Source of the DNA: Rubrobacter calidifluminis
Lineage (GTDB): Bacteria; Actinomycetota; Rubrobacteria; Rubrobacterales; Rubrobacteraceae
Direction: 5' to 3'
Length of the DNA: 64,000 nucleotides
NCBI RefSeq assembly: GCF_028617075.1
Contig: NZ_JAQKGV010000003.1
Span: 151,969-215,968, forward strand
Shown in pieces: positions 49,716 through 57,401 of the stretch; position 1 is the first letter of the stretch, and each line of letters begins with the position of its first letter. The notes beneath the pieces were generated by a model. The model was not told the origin of the DNA. It ran no database searches and saw only the letters and a list, made by a program, of their open reading frames with translations. The position numbers and the translations under genes were made by a program.

Positions 49716-50224
49716 GCCAGGATCACCCCTTCCATCATCCCGCAACCGCCGGACCACCGGGCGAGGAGATCTCTGGCGGCGTCGCCGACCCGTCCGCCCC
49801 CTTCCCGGCTCACCTCGCGGAGGAGATCGAGCGTCCCTTCGGATGGACCGAGCCTCTCGAGCGCCTCGACCGCGGCGAGCCGGACCTGGACCGGACCATT
49901 CCGCAGGGCATTCTCCAGCGTCTTTCTGGCCCGCTCGTCGCCGATGGCCCCCAGACCGCTCACGGCGGCCGCCCTCAGGTACGGGTCGGCCGCACCATCC
50001 TCCACCAGCTCGCTCAGAGGCTCCACCGCCTCGACCGCGCCGAGCTTGCCCAGGATGCCAGCCGCCCGCACCGCGGTCTCCCCCTGGGGGTGGTGCAGCG
50101 CCCAGATGAGCCTCTCGACGTAGTTCTCCCCCGTCTCGCCCCGCAACGGAGCACCGCAGCGGGCACAGTACTTCGCCTCCCGACCGTTGACCTCGTAACA
50201 CCGCGGGCAGTAGAGCCAGCTCAC
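49712..50224 (-). CDS. Zinc-ribbon plus HEAT-repeat protein
   Basis: 170 residues. An N-terminal zinc ribbon (CPRC at 6-9, CARC at 20-23) is followed by three to four HEAT-like repeats (AVRAAGILGKLGAVEAVEPL, YLRAAAVSGLGAIGDERA, VRLAAVEALERLGPSE). It looks like a protein-protein adaptor. The GTG start overlaps the DUF47 stop and its own stop overlaps the MFS start, both as GTGA, showing tight coupling. Function unknown. Confidence 0.8.
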   Translation of the reverse strand: MSWLYCPRCYEVNGREAKYCARCGAPLRGETGENYVERLIWALHHPQGETAVRAAGILGKLGAVEAVEPLSELVEDGAADPYLRAAAVSGLGAIGDERARKTLENALRNGPVQVRLAAVEALERLGPSEGTLDLLREVSREGGGRVGDAARDLLARWSGGCGMMEGVILA

Positions 50225-50871
50225 CCTTCCATCCCCTCCGCTCCGTACATCACCCCGCCCAGAAACTGCGCAACATCTTCGCAGCGGTCGATTGCCTCCT
50301 CGAGCCGGTCGTAGATGTCCTTCCAGCGCATCGTCTGGACGGGGTCGGCTCCGAGCACCAGCAGGGCCGTGAGGACCGCCCGGTAGGCGACGTCGGCCTC
50401 GTTCTCCACGGCGGCCGCCGCGCGCACACGCTCGCTTATGTCCTCTCCTCTCTTCACGCCCTCGACGCAGAGCGACAGCTCCTCCGAGATCCGCCGCAGG
50501 TAAGAGGCCAGCCTGACCGACTGCTCGGTCGGGACTATCTCGAAGCGGTGGTAGATCCGCATGAGGTCCGAGATCTCCTCCAGCGCGTCCATCGCGGCGT
50601 CGAGGTGCTGGGAGAGGATGATGAGCCGGACCCCGCCGAAAGGGTGACCGTCTCCGGACCTCTCGGCCGCACCGAGCATCTGTGCGATGGTGAGGTCGGA
50701 GGCCTGCTCCAGGGAGTCTATGTATGTGGCGTGAGAGGCCATCCGAGAAGGGTCGACGAAGGCGGCGTGCAGAAGCTGCGCCCCTGCGACGAAATCCTCC
50801 ACGAGGTCGGAGAGGGCCTCCAGCACGGCCCCGCCGGCGAGGCCTCGCTTCCCTTCCGTCTCACCGGGCAT
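50221..50871 (-). CDS. DUF47/PhoU-like protein
   Basis: 216 residues, all-helical, with the acidic ExxxD repeats of the DUF47 (PhoU-like) family: DALEEISDLMRIYHRFEI, VENEADVAYRAVL and MRWKDIYDRLEEAIDRCEDVA (in parts). These acidic triplets bind metal clusters in PhoU-like proteins. DUF47 usually partners a Pit phosphate transporter; none is present here and an MFS transporter occupies the operon end. A role in phosphate or divalent-metal homeostasis under fluoride is a reasonable guess. It overlaps the upstream HEAT gene by 11 nt. Confidence 0.8.
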   Translation of the reverse strand: MPGETEGKRGLAGGAVLEALSDLVEDFVAGAQLLHAAFVDPSRMASHATYIDSLEQASDLTIAQMLGAAERSGDGHPFGGVRLIILSQHLDAAMDALEEISDLMRIYHRFEIVPTEQSVRLASYLRRISEELSLCVEGVKRGEDISERVRAAAAVENEADVAYRAVLTALLVLGADPVQTMRWKDIYDRLEEAIDRCEDVAQFLGGVMYGAEGMEG

Positions 50872-51985
50872 CCGCTCTTCCCCGCGTCACGAGCGCGCCG
50901 AGCGCGGCCTGAGCGACCTCCGTCCGCGGGTCTTCCGCGGCCTCCCGCAGCAACGCGAACGCGCCCGGCACCTTCGAGAGCGCCCGGGCCGCCGCGTTGC
51001 GCAACCCGGGATCCTCCCCTCTGAGGAGCGCGTAGAGCGGCAAGAGTCCCTCGCGCGCCTCGAGATCCCCCACGGCCCGCACCGCGGCGAAGCGGACCTC
51101 GGGATCGGGATCTTCCAGGAGCGGCAGGAGTTCAGGGGCCTGCTCTCGGGCCCCGAGCCAGGCCAGGGCGTCGACCGCGGCGCGGCGCTCTTCGGCCTGC
51201 GGAGAACGTAGAAGACCGGCGAGGAAGGCCCCGGCCCCCTCGCCGAGGATCTCCTGAAGGGCGCGGAGGGCGTACGGCCTGAGCCCCGGCCCCTCCCGGC
51301 AGAGCGCCTCGAAGAGCGGTAGGGCCGCCCGGTGGGCCTTCGAGCGGGCGAGCGATTCCGCCGCCACCCGGCGCACGTCGGTGCTGGGGTCGGAGGCCAG
51401 AGCTTCGAAGACGGGCTCGAGGTGATGCACGCGTACGAGCAGCGGCACCACCGCCTCCCGCACCCGGGGCTCGGGATCTTCGAGAGCCTCTTCGAGCACC
51501 CCGGCCGCCCTCTCCCCCGCGACCTCTGCGAGGGCCCAAAGCGCCACCCGGCGTACGCTCCAGGACCGGTCGCGCACGAGCTCCCGGAGGACCCTCTCCC
51601 CCGCACCGAGTCCTCCCAGCGAGCGGGCTGCCTCCGCCCTTACCTGCGGGTCACGGTCGCGGGCGAGGAAGACGAGCGCCGGCACCGCCCCACGGTCCCC
51701 GAGCCTCCCGAGCGAGCGCGCCGCCGCCCGCCGCACCAGCCCCACCTCGTCCGAAGCGAGGACGAGCAGATCCCCGAGGAACCTCCCGTCACCGATGGCC
51801 CCACCGCACACCGCGGCGGCGTAGCGGCGGGTGTAATCGCCGCTGCGCGCCAGTTCCTCGATCCCCTCGGGAACCTCCGTGACGCCGAGGGATTCGAAGG
51901 CCCGGGCGAGTTCGTCCACCTCGGCGAGCTCGCAGCTGCGCAGCCGCTCCACCAGCCGTCTGACGTCCCGGATCCGGCTCTTCAT
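50861..51985 (-). CDS. HEAT-repeat protein
   Basis: 374 residues built almost entirely of HEAT/PBS-lyase-type repeats (for example VRRAAARSLGRLGDRGAVPAL, VRAEAARSLGGLG, VRRVALWALAEVAG, VRRVAAESLARS, VRFAAVRAVGDLE). No catalytic domain is seen. The repeats form an alpha solenoid used for binding partners. It overlaps genes on both sides (4 and 11 nt), and a smaller HEAT protein is encoded two genes downstream. Confidence 0.83.
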   Translation of the reverse strand: MKSRIRDVRRLVERLRSCELAEVDELARAFESLGVTEVPEGIEELARSGDYTRRYAAAVCGGAIGDGRFLGDLLVLASDEVGLVRRAAARSLGRLGDRGAVPALVFLARDRDPQVRAEAARSLGGLGAGERVLRELVRDRSWSVRRVALWALAEVAGERAAGVLEEALEDPEPRVREAVVPLLVRVHHLEPVFEALASDPSTDVRRVAAESLARSKAHRAALPLFEALCREGPGLRPYALRALQEILGEGAGAFLAGLLRSPQAEERRAAVDALAWLGAREQAPELLPLLEDPDPEVRFAAVRAVGDLEAREGLLPLYALLRGEDPGLRNAAARALSKVPGAFALLREAAEDPRTEVAQAALGALVTRGRADAR

Positions 51986-52482
51986 CGTGAGGTCAGCCTG
52001 TGCCAGAGGCTCCCGAAGAACCCCCGAGGCTCTTCGGGGGCCTCCATCTCGAGCACCGGGCGGGTGACGCTCTTCGGGAAGGGGGGCTCTATCCGGTCCA
52101 GATCCCCTCCCCTTCGCCTGAGCTCCTCCTCGAGGAGGGCGACCTCGCGGGCGAGGGCTTCTATCTCATCCCTCAGGGGCCGTACGGTCTGCTTCTCCAT
52201 CTTTTCGAGCTCACCGGCGAGGTCGGTGTACTCGTCGCGCCCGGAGGCGTACTCGTGGCCCTCCGTGGCCTGCCACAGTTCGAGCACCTCGTAGGAGGCG
52301 CGGGTCTGCGCCAGCATGAGGACGAGGTTCTCGAGACGCTCCTTCGCGCTCCCCTCCATCGCGAGCTTCTTCACCTTCGGCTGCTCCAGGTACGAGCGCG
52401 CCCCGCGCTCGAAGACTTCTTCGGCGGAGAGACCCAGCATCTCGAGCCTGCGGATGGCCTCAGACATCACCCTTATCTGCAC
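51982..52482 (-). CDS. Coiled-coil hypothetical protein
   Basis: About 166 residues from GTG 52482 (AAGGAGG 5 nt upstream); the ATG at 52467 is also possible. An N-terminal alpha-helical part is followed by a long coiled coil (LAGELEKMEKQTVRPLRDEI... LLEEELRRRGG, about residues 85-125) and a short Pro-rich tail. I do not recognise the family. It overlaps neighbours on both sides, so it is part of the six-gene unit. Confidence 0.65.
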   Translation of the reverse strand: MQIRVMSEAIRRLEMLGLSAEEVFERGARSYLEQPKVKKLAMEGSAKERLENLVLMLAQTRASYEVLELWQATEGHEYASGRDEYTDLAGELEKMEKQTVRPLRDEIEALAREVALLEEELRRRGGDLDRIEPPFPKSVTRPVLEMEAPEEPRGFFGSLWHRLTSR

Positions 52483-52885
52483 GCCGCCTCCTTTCCGCAA
52501 GGGCCATGCGCAGAGCCTCCCGGCGCCTCCCGAGGCGCTCCCGCTCGCTCTCGAGCCGCGGGATCAGGTACTCTCTGGTCGCCGCGACCTCACGCCTGAG
52601 GGCGGAGTTGATCATCCTGCCGGTCTGGTCGTCGCGGGCGGCCTCCGCCAGGGAGTGGTGCAGCCGGGCGTAGGCTCCCTGGTAGTCGGCGAGTTCCTGG
52701 TAGAGCTGTTCTGGGTCGTCCTCCGGCCGGGCGTCGAGCTCGCTCAGGGCGAGGCCGAGCAGGAAGACGTAGGAGAAGAGATCACGCTCCCTCGGGTACT
52801 CCTCCTCGCTCTCGAGCGCGGCGCCGAGCCTCTCGAGGAGCGCCTCCGGCGGCGCGACCTCGACGTGCGAGACCTCACCGCTCAT
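52460..52885 (-). CDS. Hypothetical helical protein, first gene of a fluoride-riboswitch operon
   Basis: About 141 residues from ATG 52885 (GGAGG 8 nt upstream). A longer frame to 52972 would run into the riboswitch terminator. Soluble, helical, charged; the C-terminal third (AATREYLIPRLESERERLGRRREALRMALAERR, in parts) is a likely coiled coil. I do not recognise it. It may pair with the downstream coiled-coil protein. Confidence 0.65.
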   Translation of the reverse strand: MSGEVSHVEVAPPEALLERLGAALESEEEYPRERDLFSYVFLLGLALSELDARPEDDPEQLYQELADYQGAYARLHHSLAEAARDDQTGRMINSALRREVAATREYLIPRLESERERLGRRREALRMALAERRRRADKGDV

Positions 52886-52938
52886 CCGGACGACCTCCGG
52901 TCGGGGAGTGGTCGGCGGTCGAAGATCTGCGGTCCCCC

Positions 52939-52973
52939 AAAAGCGGTCTCCTTTCCTCTCGTACGGGAGCACC
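52939..52973 (-). terminator. Terminator-like hairpin of fluoride riboswitch 3
   Basis: Minus strand GGTGCTCC (52973-52966) pairs imperfectly with GGAGACC (52951-52945), followed by GCTTTT. The 5' arm directly follows the aptamer's 3' block. Confidence 0.5.
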
Positions 52974-53044
52974 AGGGACCGTCAGCCTCGTGGAGAAGAG
53001 GCGGTTTGGCGGCTCTTCCGGCCGCCGCGCGAACCCCATCGCGC
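52971..53044 (-). promoter_or_regulatory. Fluoride (crcB) riboswitch 3, ahead of the HEAT/DUF47/MFS operon
   Basis: Minus strand: stem I GCGC (53044-53041)/GCGC (53030-53027) around GATGGGGTTC; an inserted hairpin GGCGG/CCGCC; AAACC; stem II GCCTC/GAGGC; and 3' block TGACGGTCCCTGG (52984-52972). One base departs from the usual TGATGG. Pairing of GGGGT with GTCCC... (GTCCC as G-T-C-C-C) keeps the pseudoknot, and the T eight bases after the conserved A of TGA is kept. Somewhat degenerate but structurally complete. Confidence 0.72.
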
Positions 53045-53055
53045 TTACACGCCTC

Positions 53056-53061
53056 ATTATA
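53056..53061 (-). promoter_or_regulatory. Consensus -10 box of riboswitch 3 transcript
   Basis: TATAAT on the minus strand, with the aptamer starting 11 nt downstream; no good -35. Confidence 0.6.
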
Positions 53062-53074
53062 CCAGCGAGACCCT

Positions 53075-53827
53075 CTACACCCCGTATTCGTCCGCGCGAG
53101 CCGCGGCCAGGGCACGGGTCCCCTCGTCGAGCCGGACGCGCTCGCCCCCGAAGCGCTCCAGGGCCTCCGAGGCGAGCGCCTCGACGACCTCGTCCACAGG
53201 AGCCCGGCTTCCGGCGCGCCGCAGGCTCCCGACCGACTCCGGCCGCAGCGGCAACCCCATCGCTCCGTAGACCCGCGAGAGCACCCGCGCCAGCTCCTCC
53301 TCGCCCTCGACGATCACGATCCCCCCGACGCTCGCGGCGTCGCGGGTGATCCGCTGGGCGATCCCGCAGATCTTCATCCCCTCCCGGTATCCCCCGACGC
53401 GGACGCTGTGGTCGCCGGGGCAGAACTCGTCTTTGACCTCCCCGACCTCCGCCGCGATGCCGAGGCGCGAGAGGGCCCCGAGTAGCAGGGAGGAGGCCAG
53501 CTCGTAGCGCTCCATCGGGTCCATGCCCCGCCCGTCCGGGCTTACGATCGAGAACCCGAACGTGCTCTCCGAAGCCGCGATCGCACCCCCTCCCGCAGAA
53601 CGCACCAGCACCGGGTAACCCTCCTCCCGGGCGGCGCGTACGGCCTCTTCGAAGCCCTCCCGGCGCACGTCGCGCCGGGTCACGCCGACGTGCCGGGTGG
53701 AGGGCGTGATCGAGAGCGTCGCCGGGCGCCTGCCCGCGGCGACCTGCTCGAAGAGCACCGAGCCCAGAGCGTAGCCGCAGGCGGCGTCCTCGAAACCTTC
53801 GTTCAGCAGAACCTGCACCGGGGTCAT
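53075..53827 (-). CDS. Lipoate/octanoate transferase family protein (LipM/LplA-like)
   Basis: About 250 residues. BPL/LplA/LipB fold with VRSAGGGAIAASESTFGFSIV (the RxxGGGxxxH/S block, in parts), DEFCPGDHSVRVGG and KICGIAQRI. The Cys in the FCPG segment matches the active-site Cys of octanoyltransferases LipM/LipL, which favours these over ATP-using LplA. It moves octanoyl or lipoyl groups to lipoyl domains. Start ATG 53827 or TTG 53839; neither has ideal spacing from GAAGGAG. It lies between two fluoride riboswitch units but has none itself. Confidence 0.78.
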   Translation of the reverse strand: MTPVQVLLNEGFEDAACGYALGSVLFEQVAAGRRPATLSITPSTRHVGVTRRDVRREGFEEAVRAAREEGYPVLVRSAGGGAIAASESTFGFSIVSPDGRGMDPMERYELASSLLLGALSRLGIAAEVGEVKDEFCPGDHSVRVGGYREGMKICGIAQRITRDAASVGGIVIVEGEEELARVLSRVYGAMGLPLRPESVGSLRRAGSRAPVDEVVEALASEALERFGGERVRLDEGTRALAAARADEYGV

Positions 53828-53864
53828 TCTACAGCGCAAGCTCCTTCAAGCAGGCACAACAGCA

Positions 53865-53893
53865 TTGCAACCTGCCGGCGATGCGTGTATATT
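53865..53893 (+). promoter_or_regulatory. Promoter of riboswitch 1 transcript
   Basis: TTGCAA (53865-53870), 17-nt spacer, TATATT (53888-53893); transcript start near 53900, 17 nt before the aptamer. Confidence 0.6.
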
Positions 53894-53916
53894 TGCGCCC
53901 GGTGTCAAAACCGAAT

Positions 53917-53972
53917 GGGCGATGGGGCCCGCCCGAAACCGCACGCGGCGGCGTGCTGATGGCTTCTACTCC
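53917..53972 (+). promoter_or_regulatory. Fluoride (crcB) riboswitch 1, ahead of the Ehr-type complex operon
   Basis: Stem I GGGC (53917-53920)/GCCC (53931-53934) encloses GATGGGGCCC; GAAACC; stem II GCACGC (53941-53946)/GCGTGC (53951-53956); 3' block TGATGGCTTCTAC (53957-53969). The loop GGGGC pairs with GCTTC to form the pseudoknot (two G-U pairs). Layout and spacing match the Thermotoga petrophila fluoride aptamer almost base for base, from memory. Confidence 0.9.
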
Positions 53973-54001
53973 ACGGCGCGTGGAGTAGGGGCCTTTCTTT
54001 T
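53966..54001 (+). terminator. Intrinsic terminator of fluoride riboswitch 1
   Basis: CTACTCCACG (53966-53975) and CGTGGAGTAG (53979-53988) form a perfect 10-bp stem with a 3-nt loop, followed by GGGCCTTTCTTTT. Its first base is the last pseudoknot base of the aptamer, so ligand binding should prevent termination. Confidence 0.85.
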
Positions 54002-54049
54002 GTCTCCTCTCCCGCGCCGGTCGGGAAGATAGAGGAGAGGAGCGTGGCG

Positions 54050-54310
54050 ATGGATGAAGAGCGCTATACCGGCGGATCTCCAGCCCCTGGGGCCTGCTTC
54101 CTCTGCGAGGGAGAGGAAGGGCCGGCGGTGGCGGTGTGCCACCGCTGCGGGGCCTTCGTCTGCAGGGGGCACGCGGTGAGGATGGTCTACCCCGAGGCGC
54201 GGCGTCCGGTGGGGCTGATGAGCCCACCGCGCCGACGGGCGAGAAGGACGGAGATAATCTGCGAGGTCTGCTACCTGGAGGAGCTGGCCTCGCGCAGGGA
54301 GGCGGTCTAG
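54050..54310 (+). CDS. DUF2180-like zinc-binding protein
   Basis: About 86 residues, first gene after fluoride riboswitch 1. Three Cys groups CFLCEGE, CHRCGAFVCRGH and CEVCY give at least two zinc sites, a pattern I associate with DUF2180 proteins. ATG 54050 has AGGAG 7 nt upstream; GTG 54044 is too close. Function unknown; it may be a small regulator or assembly factor for the membrane complex encoded downstream. Confidence 0.7.
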   Translation: MDEERYTGGSPAPGACFLCEGEEGPAVAVCHRCGAFVCRGHAVRMVYPEARRPVGLMSPPRRRARRTEIICEVCYLEELASRREAV

Positions 54311-54313
54311 CAG

Positions 54314-55270
54314 GTGACGCTCCCTCCGGTCGTCCTGCAGATTTTGCAGGTACTCACCCTGCTCGTCTTCTCCCCGCTCGTAAGCGGCGTCATCTCGCGG
54401 GTCGAGGCGATGCTGCAGGCGCGCAGGGGCCCCAGCGTGCTTCAGCCCTACTACGACATCTGGAAGTATTTCCACAAGGGACGCTCGGTGCCGGAAGGCG
54501 TCTCGCCCGTCTTCACGCTCGCCCCCTACGTCGCGTTCGCCTGCTACATGACCGTCGCGATGCTCATCCCGGTGTTGACGAGCTTCGGGCTCCCCTTAGG
54601 GTACATGGGGGACATCCTGGGCGGGGCGTTCGTGCTCTCTCTGGCCGCCTTCGCCGTCGCGCTCGCCGGGCTCGACTCCGGCAGCCCCTACGCCGGGCTC
54701 GGCTCCAGCCGGGCGATGATGGTCAGCGTGCTCGCCGAACCGACGCTCATCTTCGTGTTCTTCACGGTCGCCCTGATCAGCAAGACCGATCTCCCCTACG
54801 TGATGGGCGAGACGCTCAGGAGTTCGTGGGGGGCGGTCTTCTCCCCGACCCACGTGCTCTCGGTCGCGGCGTTCTTCCTGATGATCCTGGTAGACACCGG
54901 GCGCATCCCGATAGAGAGCCACTCCTCGACGCTTGAGTTCGGCATGATAGACGAGGCTCGCATCTTCGAGCACTCCGGCCCCGAGATGGCGCTTCTGAAG
55001 TGGGGCTCGGCGATGAAACAGTTTCTGCTCTACACGGTCTTCCTGAACATCCTGGTCTTCCCCTGGGGCCTCTCTCACGACGGGAGCCCCTCGAGTGTCC
55101 TCGTCGCGCTCCTCGCGCTTTTGGCCAAGATGATGGTCGTCGCGGCGGTCGTCGTCGCGATCGAGTCCTCGTTCTCGAAGCTGAGGCTCTTCAAGATCCC
55201 GGAGTTCATGGGCGCCGGGTTCATCCTCTCGGTGCTCGCGATCGTGACGTTCTACCTGGGAGGAAGGTAG
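54314..55270 (+). CDS. NuoH/HyfC-like membrane subunit of an Ehr-type complex
   Basis: 318 residues, about eight membrane helices. RRGPSVLQPYYDIWKYFHKG is the quinone-chamber/NuoH-HycD signature, and GRIPIESHSSTLEFGMIDEARIFEHSG (in parts) is the conserved matrix-side loop with Glu residues used in proton coupling. In hydrogenase-4 and formate hydrogenlyase this subunit links the soluble arm to the membrane antiporters. GTG start. Next gene follows after 1 nt. Confidence 0.9.
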   Translation: MTLPPVVLQILQVLTLLVFSPLVSGVISRVEAMLQARRGPSVLQPYYDIWKYFHKGRSVPEGVSPVFTLAPYVAFACYMTVAMLIPVLTSFGLPLGYMGDILGGAFVLSLAAFAVALAGLDSGSPYAGLGSSRAMMVSVLAEPTLIFVFFTVALISKTDLPYVMGETLRSSWGAVFSPTHVLSVAAFFLMILVDTGRIPIESHSSTLEFGMIDEARIFEHSGPEMALLKWGSAMKQFLLYTVFLNILVFPWGLSHDGSPSSVLVALLALLAKMMVVAAVVVAIESSFSKLRLFKIPEFMGAGFILSVLAIVTFYLGGR

Positions 55271-55271
55271 C

Positions 55272-55934
55272 ATGCAGCAGGCGCTCGACGCCCTCGGCGG
55301 GTTTTCGGCGGTACTGGTCGTCCTGATGCAGTTCGGGCTTCTGCGCTCGCGCGCGATCCACGGCCACGCCGCCCTCTACGCCTTCGAGTCGCTCTTCGTC
55401 GCCGCGTTCTCCGCGCTGGCCGGGATCACGAGCGGAAACTTCGAGCTCTACGTGCTCGCCGCCGTGACGGTCGTGGCCAAGGTCTTCGTCGTCCCGGCAC
55501 TCATAATGCGCTTCACCCGCGATCTGGACGAGCACGCCGAGGTCGAGATCCCGCTCGCCGTCGGGGTCCCCTCCTCCCTGCTCGCGGCGCTCGCGCTCAC
55601 CGGTCTCGCCTACGCCGCCGCGCTCCGGCTCCCGCTGCACGGGCCGCTGTTGCCGCACACCTCCTTCGCGCTGGGGCTCGCGGTCGTCCTGATCGGTTTC
55701 TTCTTCATGGTCACCCGGCTGAACACGATCTCGCAGCTCGTCGGGATCCTGACGCTCGAGAACGGCATCTTCCTCGGCACCGTCGCCATCGCCCCGGGGT
55801 TGCCGCTGCTGGTGGGGCTCCTGATCCTCTTCGACGTACTCATGGCCGTGCTGGTCTTCGGCGTCCTGGTGCGCCTGCTCGCGGTCCGGCGGGCGACCGT
55901 GACGACGACCCCGCTGAAGGAGCTCAAGGGATGA
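55272..55934 (+). CDS. HyfE/NuoK-like membrane subunit
   Basis: 220 residues, six to seven membrane helices. The second half (VTRLNTISQLVGILTLENGIFL, in parts) has the ExN pattern of HyfE/MrpC-NuoK-like subunits with the membrane Glu. Hydrogenase-4 has HyfE, whereas formate hydrogenlyase-1 lacks it, so the complex is Hyf-like. The following antiporter gene overlaps by 4 nt. Confidence 0.88.
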   Translation: MQQALDALGGFSAVLVVLMQFGLLRSRAIHGHAALYAFESLFVAAFSALAGITSGNFELYVLAAVTVVAKVFVVPALIMRFTRDLDEHAEVEIPLAVGVPSSLLAALALTGLAYAAALRLPLHGPLLPHTSFALGLAVVLIGFFFMVTRLNTISQLVGILTLENGIFLGTVAIAPGLPLLVGLLILFDVLMAVLVFGVLVRLLAVRRATVTTTPLKELKG

Positions 55935-57400
55935 TCTACGTCCTCGCTGCGCTGGTCACGATCCCGCTCCTCCTCGGCCTCGTCAGCTACCTCTCGCCGC
56001 TGCCGCGCCTCTCGCAGGTGCTCACCGTCGCGGGTGCGGTGACGACGCTCACCCTCGCCGCATCGCTCGTCGGGACGGGCGGAGGCAGGGTCTCGGCCTT
56101 CGGCGGCCTCCTCTACGCCGACCCTTTGAGCGTCGTGCTGCTCCTCGCGGTCGCGCTCGTCTACGCGACGAGCGCCGTCTTCTCGATCGGATACCTCAGG
56201 AGCGAGGAGAACACGGCGAGCTTTCCCCGCTACGCCCGCAACTTCTACGCGCTGTTGAACCTCTTCGCGTTCACGATGCTCCTCGTCCCCGCGACGGACG
56301 ACATGGGCGTGATCTGGGTCGCCATCGAGCTGACCACGATAGTCTCCGCGCTCATGGTCGCGCTGGAGGGGACCGCCGCTTCGCTGGAGGCGGCCTGGAA
56401 GTACGTGCTCATAGCCTCCTCCGGGCTCGCGCTCGCGCTTCTCGCGGTGGTCCTCCTGTACGCGAGCGGGACGAACGCCCTCGGCGAGGGGTACGATCCG
56501 AACTGGACCGTGCTGCTCTCGGCGGCCCCGAAGCTCCAGCCGGACACCGTGCGCCTGGCCTTCCTGCTCGCGGTCGTGGGCTTCGGGACCAAAGCCGGGC
56601 TCGTCCCGATGCACACCTGGCTCCCAGACGCCCACTCCGAAGGTCCGACCCCCGTCTCCGCGCTACTCTCGGGGGCGCTTCTCGCCGACGCAATGTACGC
56701 CATCTTCCGCTTCTACGGGATCACGGGCCACGCCGTAGGGTTCGGCTTCCCGAAGACCGTGCTCTTCGTCTTCGGGGTCGCCTCGCTCGTCCTCTCGGGG
56801 TTCTTCGTGCTGATCCAGCGCGACTTCAAGCGCCTGTTCGCCTACTCCTCGATCGAGCACATGGGGGTCCTGGCCGTCGGCGCGGCGTTCGCCACCCCGC
56901 TCGCGCTCTACGGGGTCGCGCTGCACGTGATCACCCACGCCGCGACCAAGAGCATGGCGTTCTTCGGGGCCGGGAGCATCCTGAAGAAGCTCGGCACCCG
57001 CGAGACCGCGAAGACCCGCGGGATCATCCACCTCATCCCCGCGACCGCCGTGCTGTTCCTGGCGGCCGGGATGGCGATCGGGGGGCTGCCGCCGTTCGGG
57101 ATCTTCCGCAGCGAGTTCCTGATCCTGGCGGGGGGCTTCTCGGAGCCCGGGGTCCTGCTCGTCCCGGCCGTCCTCCTTCTGGCGCTGGTGAACCTGGGCT
57201 TCCTCGGGCTCTTCCGCTACGCGAACCGCATGGCGCTCGGGGAACCTCCGGAGGGGGCGAAGCCGGGCGAAGCTTCGCGCTGGATGGTCGCGGCGATGGC
57301 CCTGGATCTCGTCTTCGTCCTCGGCCTCGGACTGTGGGTGCCGGATGCTTTGAGCGCGGTCCTGCGCGGAGCGGCGAGCGTGATCGTGGGAGGTCTCTAG
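55931..57400 (+). CDS. HyfF-like proton antiporter subunit (MrpD/NuoN type)
   Basis: 489 residues, about 14 helices. Key charged residues of the antiporter family are visible: Glu in WVAIELTTIVSALMV, Lys in GTKAGLVPMHTWLPDAHSEGP (in parts), and the Lys/His region ITHAATKSMAFF. It should translocate protons (or sodium) when the complex turns over. Confidence 0.9.
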   Translation: MIYVLAALVTIPLLLGLVSYLSPLPRLSQVLTVAGAVTTLTLAASLVGTGGGRVSAFGGLLYADPLSVVLLLAVALVYATSAVFSIGYLRSEENTASFPRYARNFYALLNLFAFTMLLVPATDDMGVIWVAIELTTIVSALMVALEGTAASLEAAWKYVLIASSGLALALLAVVLLYASGTNALGEGYDPNWTVLLSAAPKLQPDTVRLAFLLAVVGFGTKAGLVPMHTWLPDAHSEGPTPVSALLSGALLADAMYAIFRFYGITGHAVGFGFPKTVLFVFGVASLVLSGFFVLIQRDFKRLFAYSSIEHMGVLAVGAAFATPLALYGVALHVITHAATKSMAFFGAGSILKKLGTRETAKTRGIIHLIPATAVLFLAAGMAIGGLPPFGIFRSEFLILAGGFSEPGVLLVPAVLLLALVNLGFLGLFRYANRMALGEPPEGAKPGEASRWMVAAMALDLVFVLGLGLWVPDALSAVLRGAASVIVGGL

Positions 57401-57401
57401 C

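Noticed and set aside
52316..53485. 389-codon open frame on the plus strand
   Set aside because: Antisense to three overlapping coding genes and a riboswitch; composition shows it is a GC-rich shadow.
53900..54001. Simple attenuator or factor-independent terminator of the lipoate-transferase gene
   Set aside because: The hairpin is oriented for the plus strand and is preceded by a complete fluoride aptamer; the lipoate-type gene is transcribed away from it.
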